Below are positions 17,938 to 26,874 of a stretch of 64,000 nt of DNA, piece by piece. Both the position numbers and the translations under genes were made by a program. The stretch covers positions 2,852,001-2,916,000 of the forward strand of contig NZ_CP045720.1 in NCBI RefSeq assembly GCF_009646115.1, in the 5' to 3' direction. The notes below the pieces were generated by a model. That model ran no database searches. It saw nothing but the letters and a program-made list of their open reading frames with translations, and was not told where the DNA came from. The DNA is from Pantoea eucalypti (GTDB taxonomy: Bacteria; Pseudomonadota; Gammaproteobacteria; Enterobacterales; Enterobacteriaceae). Each line of letters starts with the position of its first letter. The stretch's first letter is position 1.

Positions 17938-18819
17938 AGTGCCTCGACAAAGCCTGGAGGAATCCATTTTCCCCGAGAATAGAGCAGGATCCTGGCTACG
18001 GCGATATGAGACAAGGGTAATAGTCTCAAAGTGCATCTCAGGATGATGTAGAGCGAGGAGCTGATGAAGGATTCTTGTACCAAAAACACTTTTACACGAC
18101 CCGGATAAACAGTGTGAAATTCCAGAGCGATGCGATTAAAAAAAGACTAAGGTTTTAACACAGGATGAGACGATCATCGCCTCATGCTAATCATAAAACC
18201 ATACAGGGCTTTCTAAAAGAATAGCGTCTGTTTGCATCGATAATGACCGGCCCTATGCGTAAATCCGACTGCCTGATGTTCCTATGCAGAAACTGAGCAA
18301 ATATCAATCATAAAAAATCAGCTGTGGCTAACTGCATCTTTTTTTCAAATAGCTCGGAAATCCTCAAAGAAATGATATTACCCTTGAGATGAATTCATAT
18401 CATGTAAAGCATGATATATATCATTTGAAGCTTAAGGCAAAAAAACGTTAAATATCCCTATCGAACTAAATCCATGTAACCAAATCGGAAGGTTGAATCC
18501 GGCACATCTGATTATAGTAGTTTTGCAATCCCCGACCTGTATTGCAGAATGTCATTCTGCGCATCCTGAACGCTAATATTTTCAATAATAATACCATTAA
18601 AAATTACCCTATTCCCCCGTAACACTGCAGGAAAAATTAAATAACCCGAAAGCGGACAAAGAAACGCGAATATCCATACCGGAAAGATGTTAAAAATATA
18701 ATGCACCATCCTGAATCAGCGCTAAAAATAAAAAACTCACAATTTTTCGTTCATACAAACGAATTATGATATCCGGACACGCCTGATATCGTCTATAGCC
18801 TGGAGTTAAAGAAAATATT
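17938..18819. other. AT-rich intergenic region upstream of the EamA gene
   Basis: This 880-base stretch has no convincing gene. Its AT content is clearly above the flanks and it contains several inverted repeats: ATATCATG/CATGATAT at 18397-18417 (five-base loop) and GCAGAAT/ATTCTGC at 18544-18560 (three-base loop). These are candidate operators or transcript hairpins. A minus-strand frame of 65 codons (18512-18709) lacks a ribosome site. The stretch marks the left edge of a probably acquired block. Confidence 0.5.
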
Positions 18820-19734
18820 ATGCGTTTACCTTTAAACAGCAAAGCGATCATGATCATGACGCTCATCTGCTTTGTATGGGGACTACAGCAGGTTGCAATC
18901 AAGGCTGCCGAAAAAGAGGTTTCACTCACTCTGCAGATTGCTATGCGATCCGGTCTCGCGGCATTAGTAATATACGTTTATGCAAAGATTAAAGGAGAAA
19001 AATTTTCAATGGAGAAAATGACACTCTTCGCAGGCGTTTGTGCAGGAGTCCTCTTTGCGCTGGAATTTTTTTTTCTTTCTGAAGGACTACGCTACTCCAG
19101 CGCATCGCATATGGCGGTACTTCTTTATACTGCTCCACTCTATTCTGCTGTAGGCTTGCATATTTTTTCTGCCGAAGAAAAACTTACTGCCCGACAGTGG
19201 TTTGGTGTGATGATTGCATTTTTTGGGCTGGTGGTAAGCATGATCAATACAGTCGCTCATGCTGGCTTTGACAGCATTAATTATGGCGATTTGTGCGGAC
19301 TACTTGCTGGCCTGGCCTGGGGATGCACTACCGTAGTTATACGTACAACGCCACTTTCTGTGTGCTCAGCAAAACAGACCCTGCTGTATCAGCTTTCAGG
19401 TGCATTTATCATTCTAATGACCATATCGCTCTTTAATGATGGTTATCATTTCAAGCCAGGTACAGTGGCATATGGAAGCCTGATATTCCAGACATTAATT
19501 GTTTCAGTAATCAGTTATCTTGTGTGGTTCAGCCTGCTGCGAAATTATCAGGTAGCCTCACTTTCAATGTTGACATTTATGACACCTTTTTTCGGAATAC
19601 TTTCGGGCATAATAATATTGCATGAAAAAGTTCAGGCCAACTTTATTGCTGGCACAGTGCTGCTTATTATTGGCCTGCTTTTTATTACAGTAAAAACGCA
19701 TCAACAGCATTCAAAAAATAAGTCAGTAGAATGA
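18820..19734 (+). CDS. EamA/DMT-family inner-membrane transporter
   Basis: This 304-residue protein has about ten membrane helices arranged as two EamA repeats (about residues 10-145 and 160-295), as in drug/metabolite transporters. RhaT/YdcZ relatives of this fold export amino acids, nucleosides or drugs. Landmarks are ICFVWGLQQVAIKAA in the first helix, GLRYSSASHMAVLLYTAPLY, and LSMLTFMTPFFGILSGIIILHEK in the second repeat. A GGAG site precedes the ATG. Its base composition and codon use are AT-rich compared with the neighbours. It is followed at once by a small unknown gene and a convergent DsdC-like regulator that may control it (inference). The substrate is unknown. Confidence 0.85.
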   Translation: MRLPLNSKAIMIMTLICFVWGLQQVAIKAAEKEVSLTLQIAMRSGLAALVIYVYAKIKGEKFSMEKMTLFAGVCAGVLFALEFFFLSEGLRYSSASHMAVLLYTAPLYSAVGLHIFSAEEKLTARQWFGVMIAFFGLVVSMINTVAHAGFDSINYGDLCGLLAGLAWGCTTVVIRTTPLSVCSAKQTLLYQLSGAFIILMTISLFNDGYHFKPGTVAYGSLIFQTLIVSVISYLVWFSLLRNYQVASLSMLTFMTPFFGILSGIIILHEKVQANFIAGTVLLIIGLLFITVKTHQQHSKNKSVE

Positions 19735-19784
19735 ATTACGATATTTTAAGTTATAATATAAACTGCACTGGAGGTAATAACATT

Positions 19785-20045
19785 ATGATTCAGGTAACAA
19801 ATTACTCTCACGGTGCGCCTCTCATCACATTGAGTGACAAGGCCAGCTTTGAAATCATGAGAAATAGAAAATGGTTTAGTCTTGCAAAAAATCAACGTAT
19901 TGAGATACTTCGATTTGGCGACGATACAGCAATAGCATGGAACGAAACCAGGTCACATATCGATTATTTTAAACATGGAAAAATCTTCAGGTTCAATCTT
20001 ATTTCCTGGTATAGCCCCGACACCTGGGCTAAAAAAAAATATTAA
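19785..20045 (+). CDS. small protein of unknown function, downstream of EamA gene
   Basis: This 86-residue frame begins MIQVTNYSHGAPLITLSDKA. I do not recognise the family. The protein is soluble and basic, with no signal peptide or membrane helix, and is rich in aromatic residues toward the end (FKHGKIFRFNLISWYSPDTW). The start at 19785 was chosen because GGAGG lies ten bases upstream. The frame can be extended to an ATG at 19731 that overlaps the EamA stop as ATGA, so translational coupling is possible. Its TAA overlaps the TAA of the convergent regulator gene in a shared TTAA. AT-rich like its neighbours. Confidence 0.6.
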   Translation: MIQVTNYSHGAPLITLSDKASFEIMRNRKWFSLAKNQRIEILRFGDDTAIAWNETRSHIDYFKHGKIFRFNLISWYSPDTWAKKKY

Positions 20046-20974
20046 TATACATCAGGCAGACAACTCAGGAATCGCTTAAAAGCCATGATTTTTGGCCACT
20101 GCCTGTCGGATATTATGCAGTTGAAGTAACAGTGCTCTACGGGCATCAGCATGCCCGGGAAAGGAAAAATTAATTCTCCTCTTTCCGTCCATTCCTGGAC
20201 AAGATTAATTCTTCCCATCGCAATACCAAGATGCCGGGAAGCTGCAATCAGAGCCAAATCAGAACGGTCAAAGGATATTCCTTTTAGATCAGTATCAATA
20301 TCCAGCTGAAAAAAACTTGTCCAATTTGCCCATTCATTTTCACCTGAGTTAAAACGATCGTGCAGAAAGATACAATCTGACAGTTTTTCGGGATTGTTAT
20401 AAAGACCATGATTTCTGGCATACCGCGGAGTACAGACCGGCGTTATGGCTTCTTTCATGAAGATCTCTTCGGTATAGCTTTCAGAAAACGAAGGTTTTCC
20501 GAAGTATATTGCCAGGTCTACTCCCCGATTAGCCAGATTAATAGCTTCAAGTCCGGTCAGAATCTTCAGCTGAACGGCAGGATTCTGTTCTATAAACTTA
20601 TTAAGATGAGGAAGAAGAAGGCACTGAACGATAGACGGATGTGAATAAACAGTCAGATCACCTGTAAGCCCGCTATTCCTTATGTAATTAACCTCTTGAT
20701 TTAAAAGATTAAAAGAATTTTTTAGTGCCCATTGCATCCGTTCTCCTTCAGGCGTGAGAGCTATTTTACGATGGAGCCTGTAAAACAAGCTGAAACCCAG
20801 TTCTTTTTCAAGCTGGCTGATACGATGGCTCACCGCGCTTGGGCTAACGAATAACTCCTCGGCAGCAAGCGCAAATGATAATCGCCGTGCAACACACTCA
20901 AAAGTATGCAAGCGGGAGAGCTGATAGCCGGTCAGAGAATTAAGTATCGGAATGTTCTTGCTGTCAGAAAACAC
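20042..20974 (-). CDS. LysR-family regulator of the DsdC type
   Basis: This 310-residue LysR-type regulator resembles E. coli DsdC (311), the D-serine-responsive activator of dsdXA. Shared stretches are LHTFE-ARR-SFALAAEEL--SPSAVSHRI-QLE-ELG in the winged helix (about residues 20-60) and GVDLAIYF plus FDRSDLALIAA--H-GIAMGR in the effector domain. No dsdX or dsdA is present; the convergent neighbours are an EamA transporter and an unknown gene. The GTG at 20974 (preceded by GGGGGAAAA) matches the DsdC length. The frame extends to a TTG at 21037, which is less likely. The effector is unknown; an amino acid is a reasonable guess. Confidence 0.82.
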   Translation of the reverse strand: MFSDSKNIPILNSLTGYQLSRLHTFECVARRLSFALAAEELFVSPSAVSHRISQLEKELGFSLFYRLHRKIALTPEGERMQWALKNSFNLLNQEVNYIRNSGLTGDLTVYSHPSIVQCLLLPHLNKFIEQNPAVQLKILTGLEAINLANRGVDLAIYFGKPSFSESYTEEIFMKEAITPVCTPRYARNHGLYNNPEKLSDCIFLHDRFNSGENEWANWTSFFQLDIDTDLKGISFDRSDLALIAASRHLGIAMGRINLVQEWTERGELIFPFPGMLMPVEHCYFNCIISDRQWPKIMAFKRFLSCLPDVY

Positions 20975-21385
20975 TTTTCCCCCAGAGTCGTTAGTCAAAA
21001 GAAAATACTTATTATAAACGCTCACGGATATGCCCAACTTATCCTTTGCTGGAAACCAGGCCTGGAGAAACAGCCATAATCTGTCTCAGCCTGTAAGCTT
21101 TATGGCTGGCCCGGAACGATCAATTGTTGAAACTGCTGTACAAAAGATTATCAGTGTAAGACATGCAGAAGCCTGAACAGACTATAAACGTCAGAGCATA
21201 ACCTGCTTTTTCGTGGTCATAGCTTCAGGAAACGCTGCTTGCTCTCGCGTGACATTTTCGGTTCTGCGGGAAGCCATAAAAGCGCCTGTAGGGTTACTTT
21301 TAAAGCACTGAACCCGCGTCGTTATGCTGATAAAACTTAACCATCTGACTTACTTAAAAAACGAGTAAAAAAGATACCAGTCACC
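20975..21385. other. intergenic region with a nine-base inverted repeat
   Basis: The 411 bases between the regulator start and the MpaB-like gene hold no gene I can support. CAGCCATAA (21071-21079) and TTATGGCTG (21100-21108) form a perfect inverted repeat with a 20-base spacer, about 100 bases upstream of the regulator start. It may be a regulatory site. The composition returns toward the chromosomal average on the right. Confidence 0.45.
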
Positions 21386-22261
21386 TCAGTGCGGATCTCT
21401 CCCCATCCTTACCATCGCCCGATACCACGCTCCGCGCTGAATCGACCATCTCAACCCCAACGCGATGACATTAATCTTCTGGTCAATGATCGCCTGCTCA
21501 AAGCGGCCGATTTCTCTACCGGACATCGCCTGCGCCCAGGCTGGCATTAGCCCGAAGCCTGATTTCAGCATGATCTTCATCACTGGTTTCGCCTGCCAGC
21601 TCGGTGCAGGGGCGTTCATCAGCAATCGCGTCACTTCGGCGGTACGCTCATCAAAGCGCAGCTCTGCTCGCATCTGTTGCAGGTAATCCGCCACATCAAC
21701 AACGCTTTTCGGCACCTTCTCCGCGCCCAGCGCCTCGGCAATCTGCGCCGCTTCCTGATAGTACTGATCCTGTTCGGCGCGGCTGAGCTGCGGATTTTTA
21801 TAGCGCAGATGGGCCGCCAGAAAACGGCTGGTCTCCGCCACATGCACCCAGGTCAGCAGATGTGGATCGCTGGCGGCATAAGGTTTGCCTTCGCTGTCGA
21901 CGCCGCTGACTTTCAGATGGATGCGTTTCACCCGCTCAATCAGCGTCCGGGCATCCTGCGAATTCCCGTAGGTGGTCACGGCGATAAACTGACTGGTGCG
22001 CCGCAGGCGGCCCATCATATCTTCGCGGAAATTGGAGTGATCCCAGACGCCCGCCAGCGCCGCTGGATGCAGCATCTGCAACAGCAGCGCGCTGATCCCG
22101 CCGCACATCATGGAGGTGAAATCACCGTGGACGCGCCAGATCACGCTGTCCGGGCCATACAGGCCGGGATCGCCTGGCGGTTGAGAGAGGTCAAATTCAT
22201 TCATCGACAGACCATTAAGGCGGAAGACCTGCTGCTGAATGCGGTCACGCAGATTAATCAT
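21386..22261 (-). CDS. MpaB/DUF2236-family putative heme oxygenase-like protein
   Basis: The 291-residue protein belongs to the DUF2236 (MpaB/latex-clearing-protein-like) family. The typical N-terminus YGPDSVIWRVHGDFTSMMCGGISALLLQMLHPAALAGVWDHS contains the conserved R-H-G and the LLLQ-HP segment. The middle motif LTWVHVAETSRFL supplies the conserved histidine proposed to bind heme in some members. Fungal MpaB and bacterial Lcp are oxygenases (family knowledge), but most bacterial DUF2236 proteins are uncharacterised. No signal peptide is visible. It lies 96 bases after bglX on the same strand, with a hairpin between, so weak co-transcription is possible. Confidence 0.78.
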   Translation of the reverse strand: MINLRDRIQQQVFRLNGLSMNEFDLSQPPGDPGLYGPDSVIWRVHGDFTSMMCGGISALLLQMLHPAALAGVWDHSNFREDMMGRLRRTSQFIAVTTYGNSQDARTLIERVKRIHLKVSGVDSEGKPYAASDPHLLTWVHVAETSRFLAAHLRYKNPQLSRAEQDQYYQEAAQIAEALGAEKVPKSVVDVADYLQQMRAELRFDERTAEVTRLLMNAPAPSWQAKPVMKIMLKSGFGLMPAWAQAMSGREIGRFEQAIIDQKINVIALGLRWSIQRGAWYRAMVRMGRDPH

Positions 22262-22327
22262 AGCGGCTCTGATAGTGGATATGATGCGACGCGCGATAGC
22301 AGGACGCTCACGACGCGCCGCATCACC

Positions 22328-22347
22328 TTCCCCTGCATTCAGGGGAA
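22328..22347. other. hairpin between bglX and the MpaB-like gene
   Basis: The perfect eight-base arms TTCCCCTG and CAGGGGAA flank a four-base loop, with no T-tract on either side. It could be a weak stop after bglX or an mRNA-stabilising stem. Confidence 0.45.
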
Positions 22348-22357
22348 AGGCTGACGG

Positions 22358-24655
22358 TTATTGGTAGTTGAACTGCGCATCCTGAGTACGCACGGAGTCG
22401 AGTCCAATCATCACGTTGAATTTGCCTGGCTCGGCAACATGCTGCATCTGCTGGTTCCAGAATTTCAGCGCATCGACGTCGATCTTAAAGGTCACGGTTT
22501 GCGACTCGCCTGCTTTCAGCATGATGCGTTTGAAACCACGCAGCTCCTGCACCGGACGGCTGATAGAGGCGACCGGATCGTTCAGATACATCTGGACCAC
22601 CGTCGCACCATCACGCTTACCGCTGTTAGTTACCGTTACGCTGGCCTTAATGCTGCCATTACGCGGCATGGTCGGTGAAGACATTTTTACCGGCGACACG
22701 GTGAACGTGGTATAGCTCAGGCCGTAACCAAACGGATAGAGCGGGCCGTTAACCGCATCATAGTAGTGCGAGGTGTACTTGTTCGGCTTCGCAAAGTTGT
22801 AAGGCCGGCCAGTTGGCAGATGGTTGTAGTAGATCGGAATCTGACCCACTGAACGCGGGAAGGAGACCGGCAGTTTGCCCGATGGGTTATAGTCACCGAA
22901 CAGCACATCGGCGATGGCGTTGCCACCTTCGGTGCCACTGAACCAGGTTTCCAGCACGGCATCAGCCATGCGATCTTCGTTCACTATCGACAGCGGGCGG
23001 CCGTTCATCAGCACAATCACCAGCGGCTTACCGGTAGCTTTGAGCGCGGCTAACAGCTTCTGCTGGCTCGGCGGGATCACCAGATCGCTGCGGCTGGAGG
23101 CTTCGTGCGCCATACCCTGCGCTTCACCCACGGCGGCGACCACCACATCGGCCTGCTTCGCTTTGGCGACTGCATCATCAATCATCTGTTGCGGTGAACG
23201 CGTATCAACAGAAACAGCCTGCTCATAGAGGTTCAGGAAGTCCTGAATCCCTTTGTTGTCGGTGACGTTCGCGCCCTTCTCATACAGCAGCGTCGCTTTG
23301 CCTTCGGTGGCATTGCGCATGCCCTGCAGCAGCGAAACGGATTGCTTCGCCACGCCCGCCGCAGACCAGCTGCCCATAATGTCGCGCTGACTGTCTGCCA
23401 GCGGACCAATCAGGGCAATGGTGCCCGATTTTTTCAGCGGCAGCGTTTCCAGACGGTTTTTCAGCAACACGATGCTTTTACGCGCGACGTCGCGCGCTTC
23501 AGCCCGATGCAGACGGCTTTCCGCATTGGTATCCTGCGGGTCACTCTCTTTCGGACCTAAATGGCTGTAGGGATCGTTAAACAGTCCCATGTCATATTTG
23601 ACGTTAAGCACATGCCGTGCCGCATCATCAATTTCAGCCATGGTAACGTCGCCGCTCTTCACCAGCGCAGGCAGATACTTGCTGTAATATTCGTCGCTCA
23701 TGCTCATATCGACGCCCGACTTCAGAGCGATGCGCACCGCTTCCTGCGGATCGCTGGCGACGCCATGTTTGATCAGCTCTTTAATCGCACCGTGATCGCT
23801 GATGGTGATGCCTTTGAATTTCCACTTATCACGCAGCAGATCTTTCAGCAGCCAGCTGTCTGCCGTGGCCGGTACGCCATTGATGGAGTTGAGCGCCACC
23901 ATCACGCCGCCGCTGCCCGCATCCAGTGAGGCTTTGTAGGGCGGCAGATAGTCCTGAAACATACGCTGCGGACTCATGTCCACGGTGTTGTAGTCGCGTC
24001 CCCCTTCCACTGCGCCATAGAGTGCGAAATGCTTCACGCTGGTCATGACGCTGTAGCGATCGGCCGCGCTTTTGCCCTGCATCGACTGCACCATGCTGCG
24101 ACCCATTTCGCTGGTAAGGTAGGTATCCTCACCGAATCCTTCTGAGCCGCGGCCCCAGCGCGGTTCACGGCTGACATCGACCATCGGTGCCCATGTCATA
24201 TTCAGCCCATCGTCGGCCGCTTCATAGGCGGAGACGCGCCCCACCTCTTTCACCGCATCCAGATCCCAGCTCGACGCCAGGGCTAAAGGAATCGGGAAAA
24301 TGGTGCGCTGGCCATGAATAACGTCGTAGGCGAAAAACAGCGGGATTTTCAGGCGGCTGAGCTGCATCGCCTGATCCTGCATCGCGCGGATATCCTGACG
24401 GGTCACAGTATTAAAGATCGCGCCAACCTGACTCTTCTGAATCATGTCGCGAATCACTTCTTTCGGATTATCAGGTCCGACGCTGATTAAACGCAGCTGG
24501 CCGATTTTCTCGTCCAGCGTCATTTTTTTAAGCAGTTGGTTAACGAAGGCATCCCGCGCCTGTTCGGTCATCGGGTGGTTACCTTGCACTGTCTCAGCTA
24601 AAGCGGGTTGCATCGCGAGGGAGACAGCGAGACTAACAGAGCAAATCCATTTCAT
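22358..24655 (-). CDS. bglX: periplasmic beta-glucosidase BglX
   Basis: BglX is a periplasmic family GH3 beta-glucosidase that releases glucose from beta-linked oligosaccharides and glucosides. The 765-residue product has exactly the E. coli length. It has a signal peptide (MKWICSVSLAVSLAMQPALA, cut after residue 20), then the GH3 barrel with KHFALYGAVEGGRDYNT and the nucleophile-bearing TISDHGAIKEL (Asp at about residue 287), the second GH3 domain and a C-terminal fibronectin-like domain. The start at 24655 reproduces the signal peptide; the frame runs further upstream without homology. Divergent from dld, with a 155-base shared spacer. Confidence 0.97.
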   Translation of the reverse strand: MKWICSVSLAVSLAMQPALAETVQGNHPMTEQARDAFVNQLLKKMTLDEKIGQLRLISVGPDNPKEVIRDMIQKSQVGAIFNTVTRQDIRAMQDQAMQLSRLKIPLFFAYDVIHGQRTIFPIPLALASSWDLDAVKEVGRVSAYEAADDGLNMTWAPMVDVSREPRWGRGSEGFGEDTYLTSEMGRSMVQSMQGKSAADRYSVMTSVKHFALYGAVEGGRDYNTVDMSPQRMFQDYLPPYKASLDAGSGGVMVALNSINGVPATADSWLLKDLLRDKWKFKGITISDHGAIKELIKHGVASDPQEAVRIALKSGVDMSMSDEYYSKYLPALVKSGDVTMAEIDDAARHVLNVKYDMGLFNDPYSHLGPKESDPQDTNAESRLHRAEARDVARKSIVLLKNRLETLPLKKSGTIALIGPLADSQRDIMGSWSAAGVAKQSVSLLQGMRNATEGKATLLYEKGANVTDNKGIQDFLNLYEQAVSVDTRSPQQMIDDAVAKAKQADVVVAAVGEAQGMAHEASSRSDLVIPPSQQKLLAALKATGKPLVIVLMNGRPLSIVNEDRMADAVLETWFSGTEGGNAIADVLFGDYNPSGKLPVSFPRSVGQIPIYYNHLPTGRPYNFAKPNKYTSHYYDAVNGPLYPFGYGLSYTTFTVSPVKMSSPTMPRNGSIKASVTVTNSGKRDGATVVQMYLNDPVASISRPVQELRGFKRIMLKAGESQTVTFKIDVDALKFWNQQMQHVAEPGKFNVMIGLDSVRTQDAQFNYQ

Positions 24656-24810
24656 CAGGTTGGGTTCTCTTAAGTAACTGCGCAATATCGAATTAACAGG
24701 CGGCAGTGTGCCACAAGATGAGAATAGCAGGTAGCGGTCAGGGTCACACTGCGTTGTGGTCAGTTGACGTGCTACAGTTAGGACGCACTGATAAGACAAG
24801 GGAATTGCTC

Positions 24811-26514
24811 ATGACACAAACCTCTGCCCTGCTTTCTGACCTGCGCCGCCTGGTCGGCCCCTCTCATCTGCTGACAGAACCTGAACAGACCGCCCGCTAT
24901 CGCAAGGGCTTTCGCTCCGGCGAAGGTGACGCGCTGGCCGTGGCGTTTCCTGGTACGCTGCTGGAGCTCTGGCGGGTACTGCAAACGCTGGTGAATGCGG
25001 ATGTCATCATCCTGATGCAGGCGGCCAATACCGGCCTGACCGAAGGGTCAACGCCGCATGGCGACGATTACGATCGCCCGCTGGTGATCGTCAGTACCCT
25101 GCGACTCGATAAGCTTCAGCTGATTGACAGTGGCCAGCAGGTGCTGGCGTTCCCCGGCAGTACACTCTATCAGCTGGAAAAAGCGCTGAAGCCGCTGGGG
25201 CGCGAGCCTCACTCGGTGATTGGCTCCTCCTGTATTGGTGCCTCGGTGCTGGGCGGCATCTGCAATAATTCCGGCGGATCGCTGATTAAGCGCGGCCCGG
25301 CCTACAGCGAAATGGCCCTGTTTGCTCAGATTGATGCACAGGGAAGACTGAAGCTGGTTAACCATCTCGGCATCGATCTGGGAACGTCGCCGGAAGAGAT
25401 TCTGGGGCGACTGGATGACGATCGCTGGCAGCCTAAAGATGTGCAGCACGATGGCCGTCACGCTTCCGATCATGAATATGCAGACCGGGTGCGTGAAGTT
25501 GATGCCGATACGCCAGCGCGTTACAACGCTGATGCGCGTCGTCTGTTCGAAGCATCCGGCTGTGCCGGGAAACTGGCGGTCTTCGCGGTGCGACTTGATA
25601 CCTTCCCCACTGAACCGCAGCAGCAGGTGTTTTACATTGGCACTAACGAACCCGCTGTGCTCAACGATATCCGCCGTCACATGCTGGCGCATTTTACTCA
25701 TTTGCCGGTGGCGGGCGAATATATGCACCGCGACATCTATGACATTGCGGAAGTCTATGGCAAAGACACCTTCCTGATGATCGACAAGCTGGGCACCGAT
25801 AAGATGCCGCTGTTTTTCACGCTGAAGGGGCGGATTGATGCCTGGCTGAACAAGCTCTCCTTCGTTAAACCGCACTTCAGCGATCGCCTGCTGCAGCGCC
25901 TGAGTAAACTGTTTCCGGCGCATCTGCCCAAACGCATGAAGCAGTATCGCGATAAATATGAACATCATCTGATGCTGAAGATGTCGGGCGACGGCGTGGC
26001 AGAAGCGCGTCAGTTCCTGCGTGACTACTTCCGCGAAGGCGGCGGCGAGTTCTTTGAGTGTGAAGGCAAAGAAGGTGCGCACGCCTTTCTGCATCGCTTC
26101 GCGGCGGCAGGTGCGGCCGTGCGCTACCACGCGGTGCATGCCGATGAGGTCGAGGATATTCTGGCGCTGGATATCGCCCTGCGTCGCAACGATGCGGACT
26201 GGTTTGAAACTCTGCCCGATGAGATTCGCGCATCTTTAAGCCATCGCCTCTACTATGGTCACTTCTTCTGTCATGTCTTCCATCAGGATTACATCGTCAG
26301 AAAAGGGGTCGATGTGCACGCGCTGAAAGCGCAGATGCTGGAGATCCTTCAGGCGCGCGGCGCGGAATATCCCGCTGAACATAACGTTGGGCATCTCTAT
26401 CAGGCGAAACCGCAACTGGCGGCGTTCTATCGCCGGCTCGATCCGACTAACAGCTTCAATCCCGGCATTGGCAAAACCAGCAAGCAAAAAGGCTGGGCGG
26501 TGAAACAGGTTTAA
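24811..26514 (+). CDS. dld: quinone-dependent D-lactate dehydrogenase
   Basis: Dld is a peripheral inner-membrane FAD enzyme that oxidises D-lactate to pyruvate and passes electrons to ubiquinone. The 567-residue product (E. coli 571) has the FAD-binding PP-loop region around residues 60-80 and 140-160 (MQAANTGLTEGSTPHGDDYDRP; GSSCIGASVLGGICNNSGGSLIKRGPAYSE in pieces). The basic, membrane-binding cap domain follows (KPHFSDRLLQRLSKLFPAHLPKRMKQYRDKYEHH), and the end is HNVGHLYQAKPQLAAFYRRLDPTNSFNPGIGKTSK. The ATG at 24811 gives the family N-terminus. bglX is divergent upstream, the same arrangement as in E. coli. Confidence 0.97.
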   Translation: MTQTSALLSDLRRLVGPSHLLTEPEQTARYRKGFRSGEGDALAVAFPGTLLELWRVLQTLVNADVIILMQAANTGLTEGSTPHGDDYDRPLVIVSTLRLDKLQLIDSGQQVLAFPGSTLYQLEKALKPLGREPHSVIGSSCIGASVLGGICNNSGGSLIKRGPAYSEMALFAQIDAQGRLKLVNHLGIDLGTSPEEILGRLDDDRWQPKDVQHDGRHASDHEYADRVREVDADTPARYNADARRLFEASGCAGKLAVFAVRLDTFPTEPQQQVFYIGTNEPAVLNDIRRHMLAHFTHLPVAGEYMHRDIYDIAEVYGKDTFLMIDKLGTDKMPLFFTLKGRIDAWLNKLSFVKPHFSDRLLQRLSKLFPAHLPKRMKQYRDKYEHHLMLKMSGDGVAEARQFLRDYFREGGGEFFECEGKEGAHAFLHRFAAAGAAVRYHAVHADEVEDILALDIALRRNDADWFETLPDEIRASLSHRLYYGHFFCHVFHQDYIVRKGVDVHALKAQMLEILQARGAEYPAEHNVGHLYQAKPQLAAFYRRLDPTNSFNPGIGKTSKQKGWAVKQV

Positions 26515-26527
26515 CTCGCTGTTATCT

Positions 26528-26555
26528 GTCAGCCTGCCCTTCTCTGCAGGCTGAC
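26528..26555 (+). terminator. probable terminator after dld
   Basis: A perfect ten-base stem GTCAGCCTGC/GCAGGCTGAC with an eight-base loop begins 14 bases after the dld stop. The following sequence (GTTCAAAA) is only slightly T-rich, so efficiency may be modest. Confidence 0.65.
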
Positions 26556-26789
26556 GTTCAAAACAGCCGAACCAGCAGACCCCATAAAACCTGCAGACTA
26601 TTTGGTTATTCAGTTAATGAAATAGTCATCACTTAATCCAGCCTGACTGCTTTCCCTGATTACCGATTGCCCTTACCTTGTCTGCTAATAATATTTTAAT
26701 AAAAAATTAATCCATCCTCCCATATTGAACCCACATTATTTTATGTCTCTGGGTTATGCGCAACGCCTCACAAAAAACCACCCTGACAA

Positions 26790-26829
26790 TTGATAATTCG
26801 CGTCGCGAAAAATATATTCACGACACAAA
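26790..26829 (+). promoter_or_regulatory. chiP promoter overlapped by NagC-like operators
   Basis: TTGATA (26790-26795) and TATATT (26813-26818) have ideal 17-base spacing. Between them lies the palindrome TTCGCGTCGCGAA (26797-26809) in A/T-rich flanks, the pattern of NagC sites. A second, weaker copy TTCACGACACAAA (26817-26829) is centred 20 bases downstream. NagC represses chiP and N-acetylglucosamine genes in E. coli until GlcNAc-6-P appears, so this is the expected control. The rest of the 26556-26874 spacer is AT-rich, and I saw no pairing site for the ChiX small RNA. Confidence 0.65.
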
Positions 26830-26874
26830 AATAAAAAACCACAAATATTAATTTACCTCAGGGCAGGATCTTCC

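Noticed and set aside
18512..18709. 65-codon minus-strand frame with a hydrophobic N-terminus upstream of the EamA gene
   Set aside because: There is no usable ribosome site before its ATG, the region is AT-rich where chance frames are common, and I recognise no family. Not reported as a gene.
25048..26139. 363-codon frame antisense to dld
   Set aside because: It mirrors the dld codon pattern and shows no recognisable protein features.
26556..26874. ChiX small-RNA pairing site in the chiP leader
   Set aside because: I looked for a segment complementary to the ChiX seed as remembered from E. coli and found none convincing.
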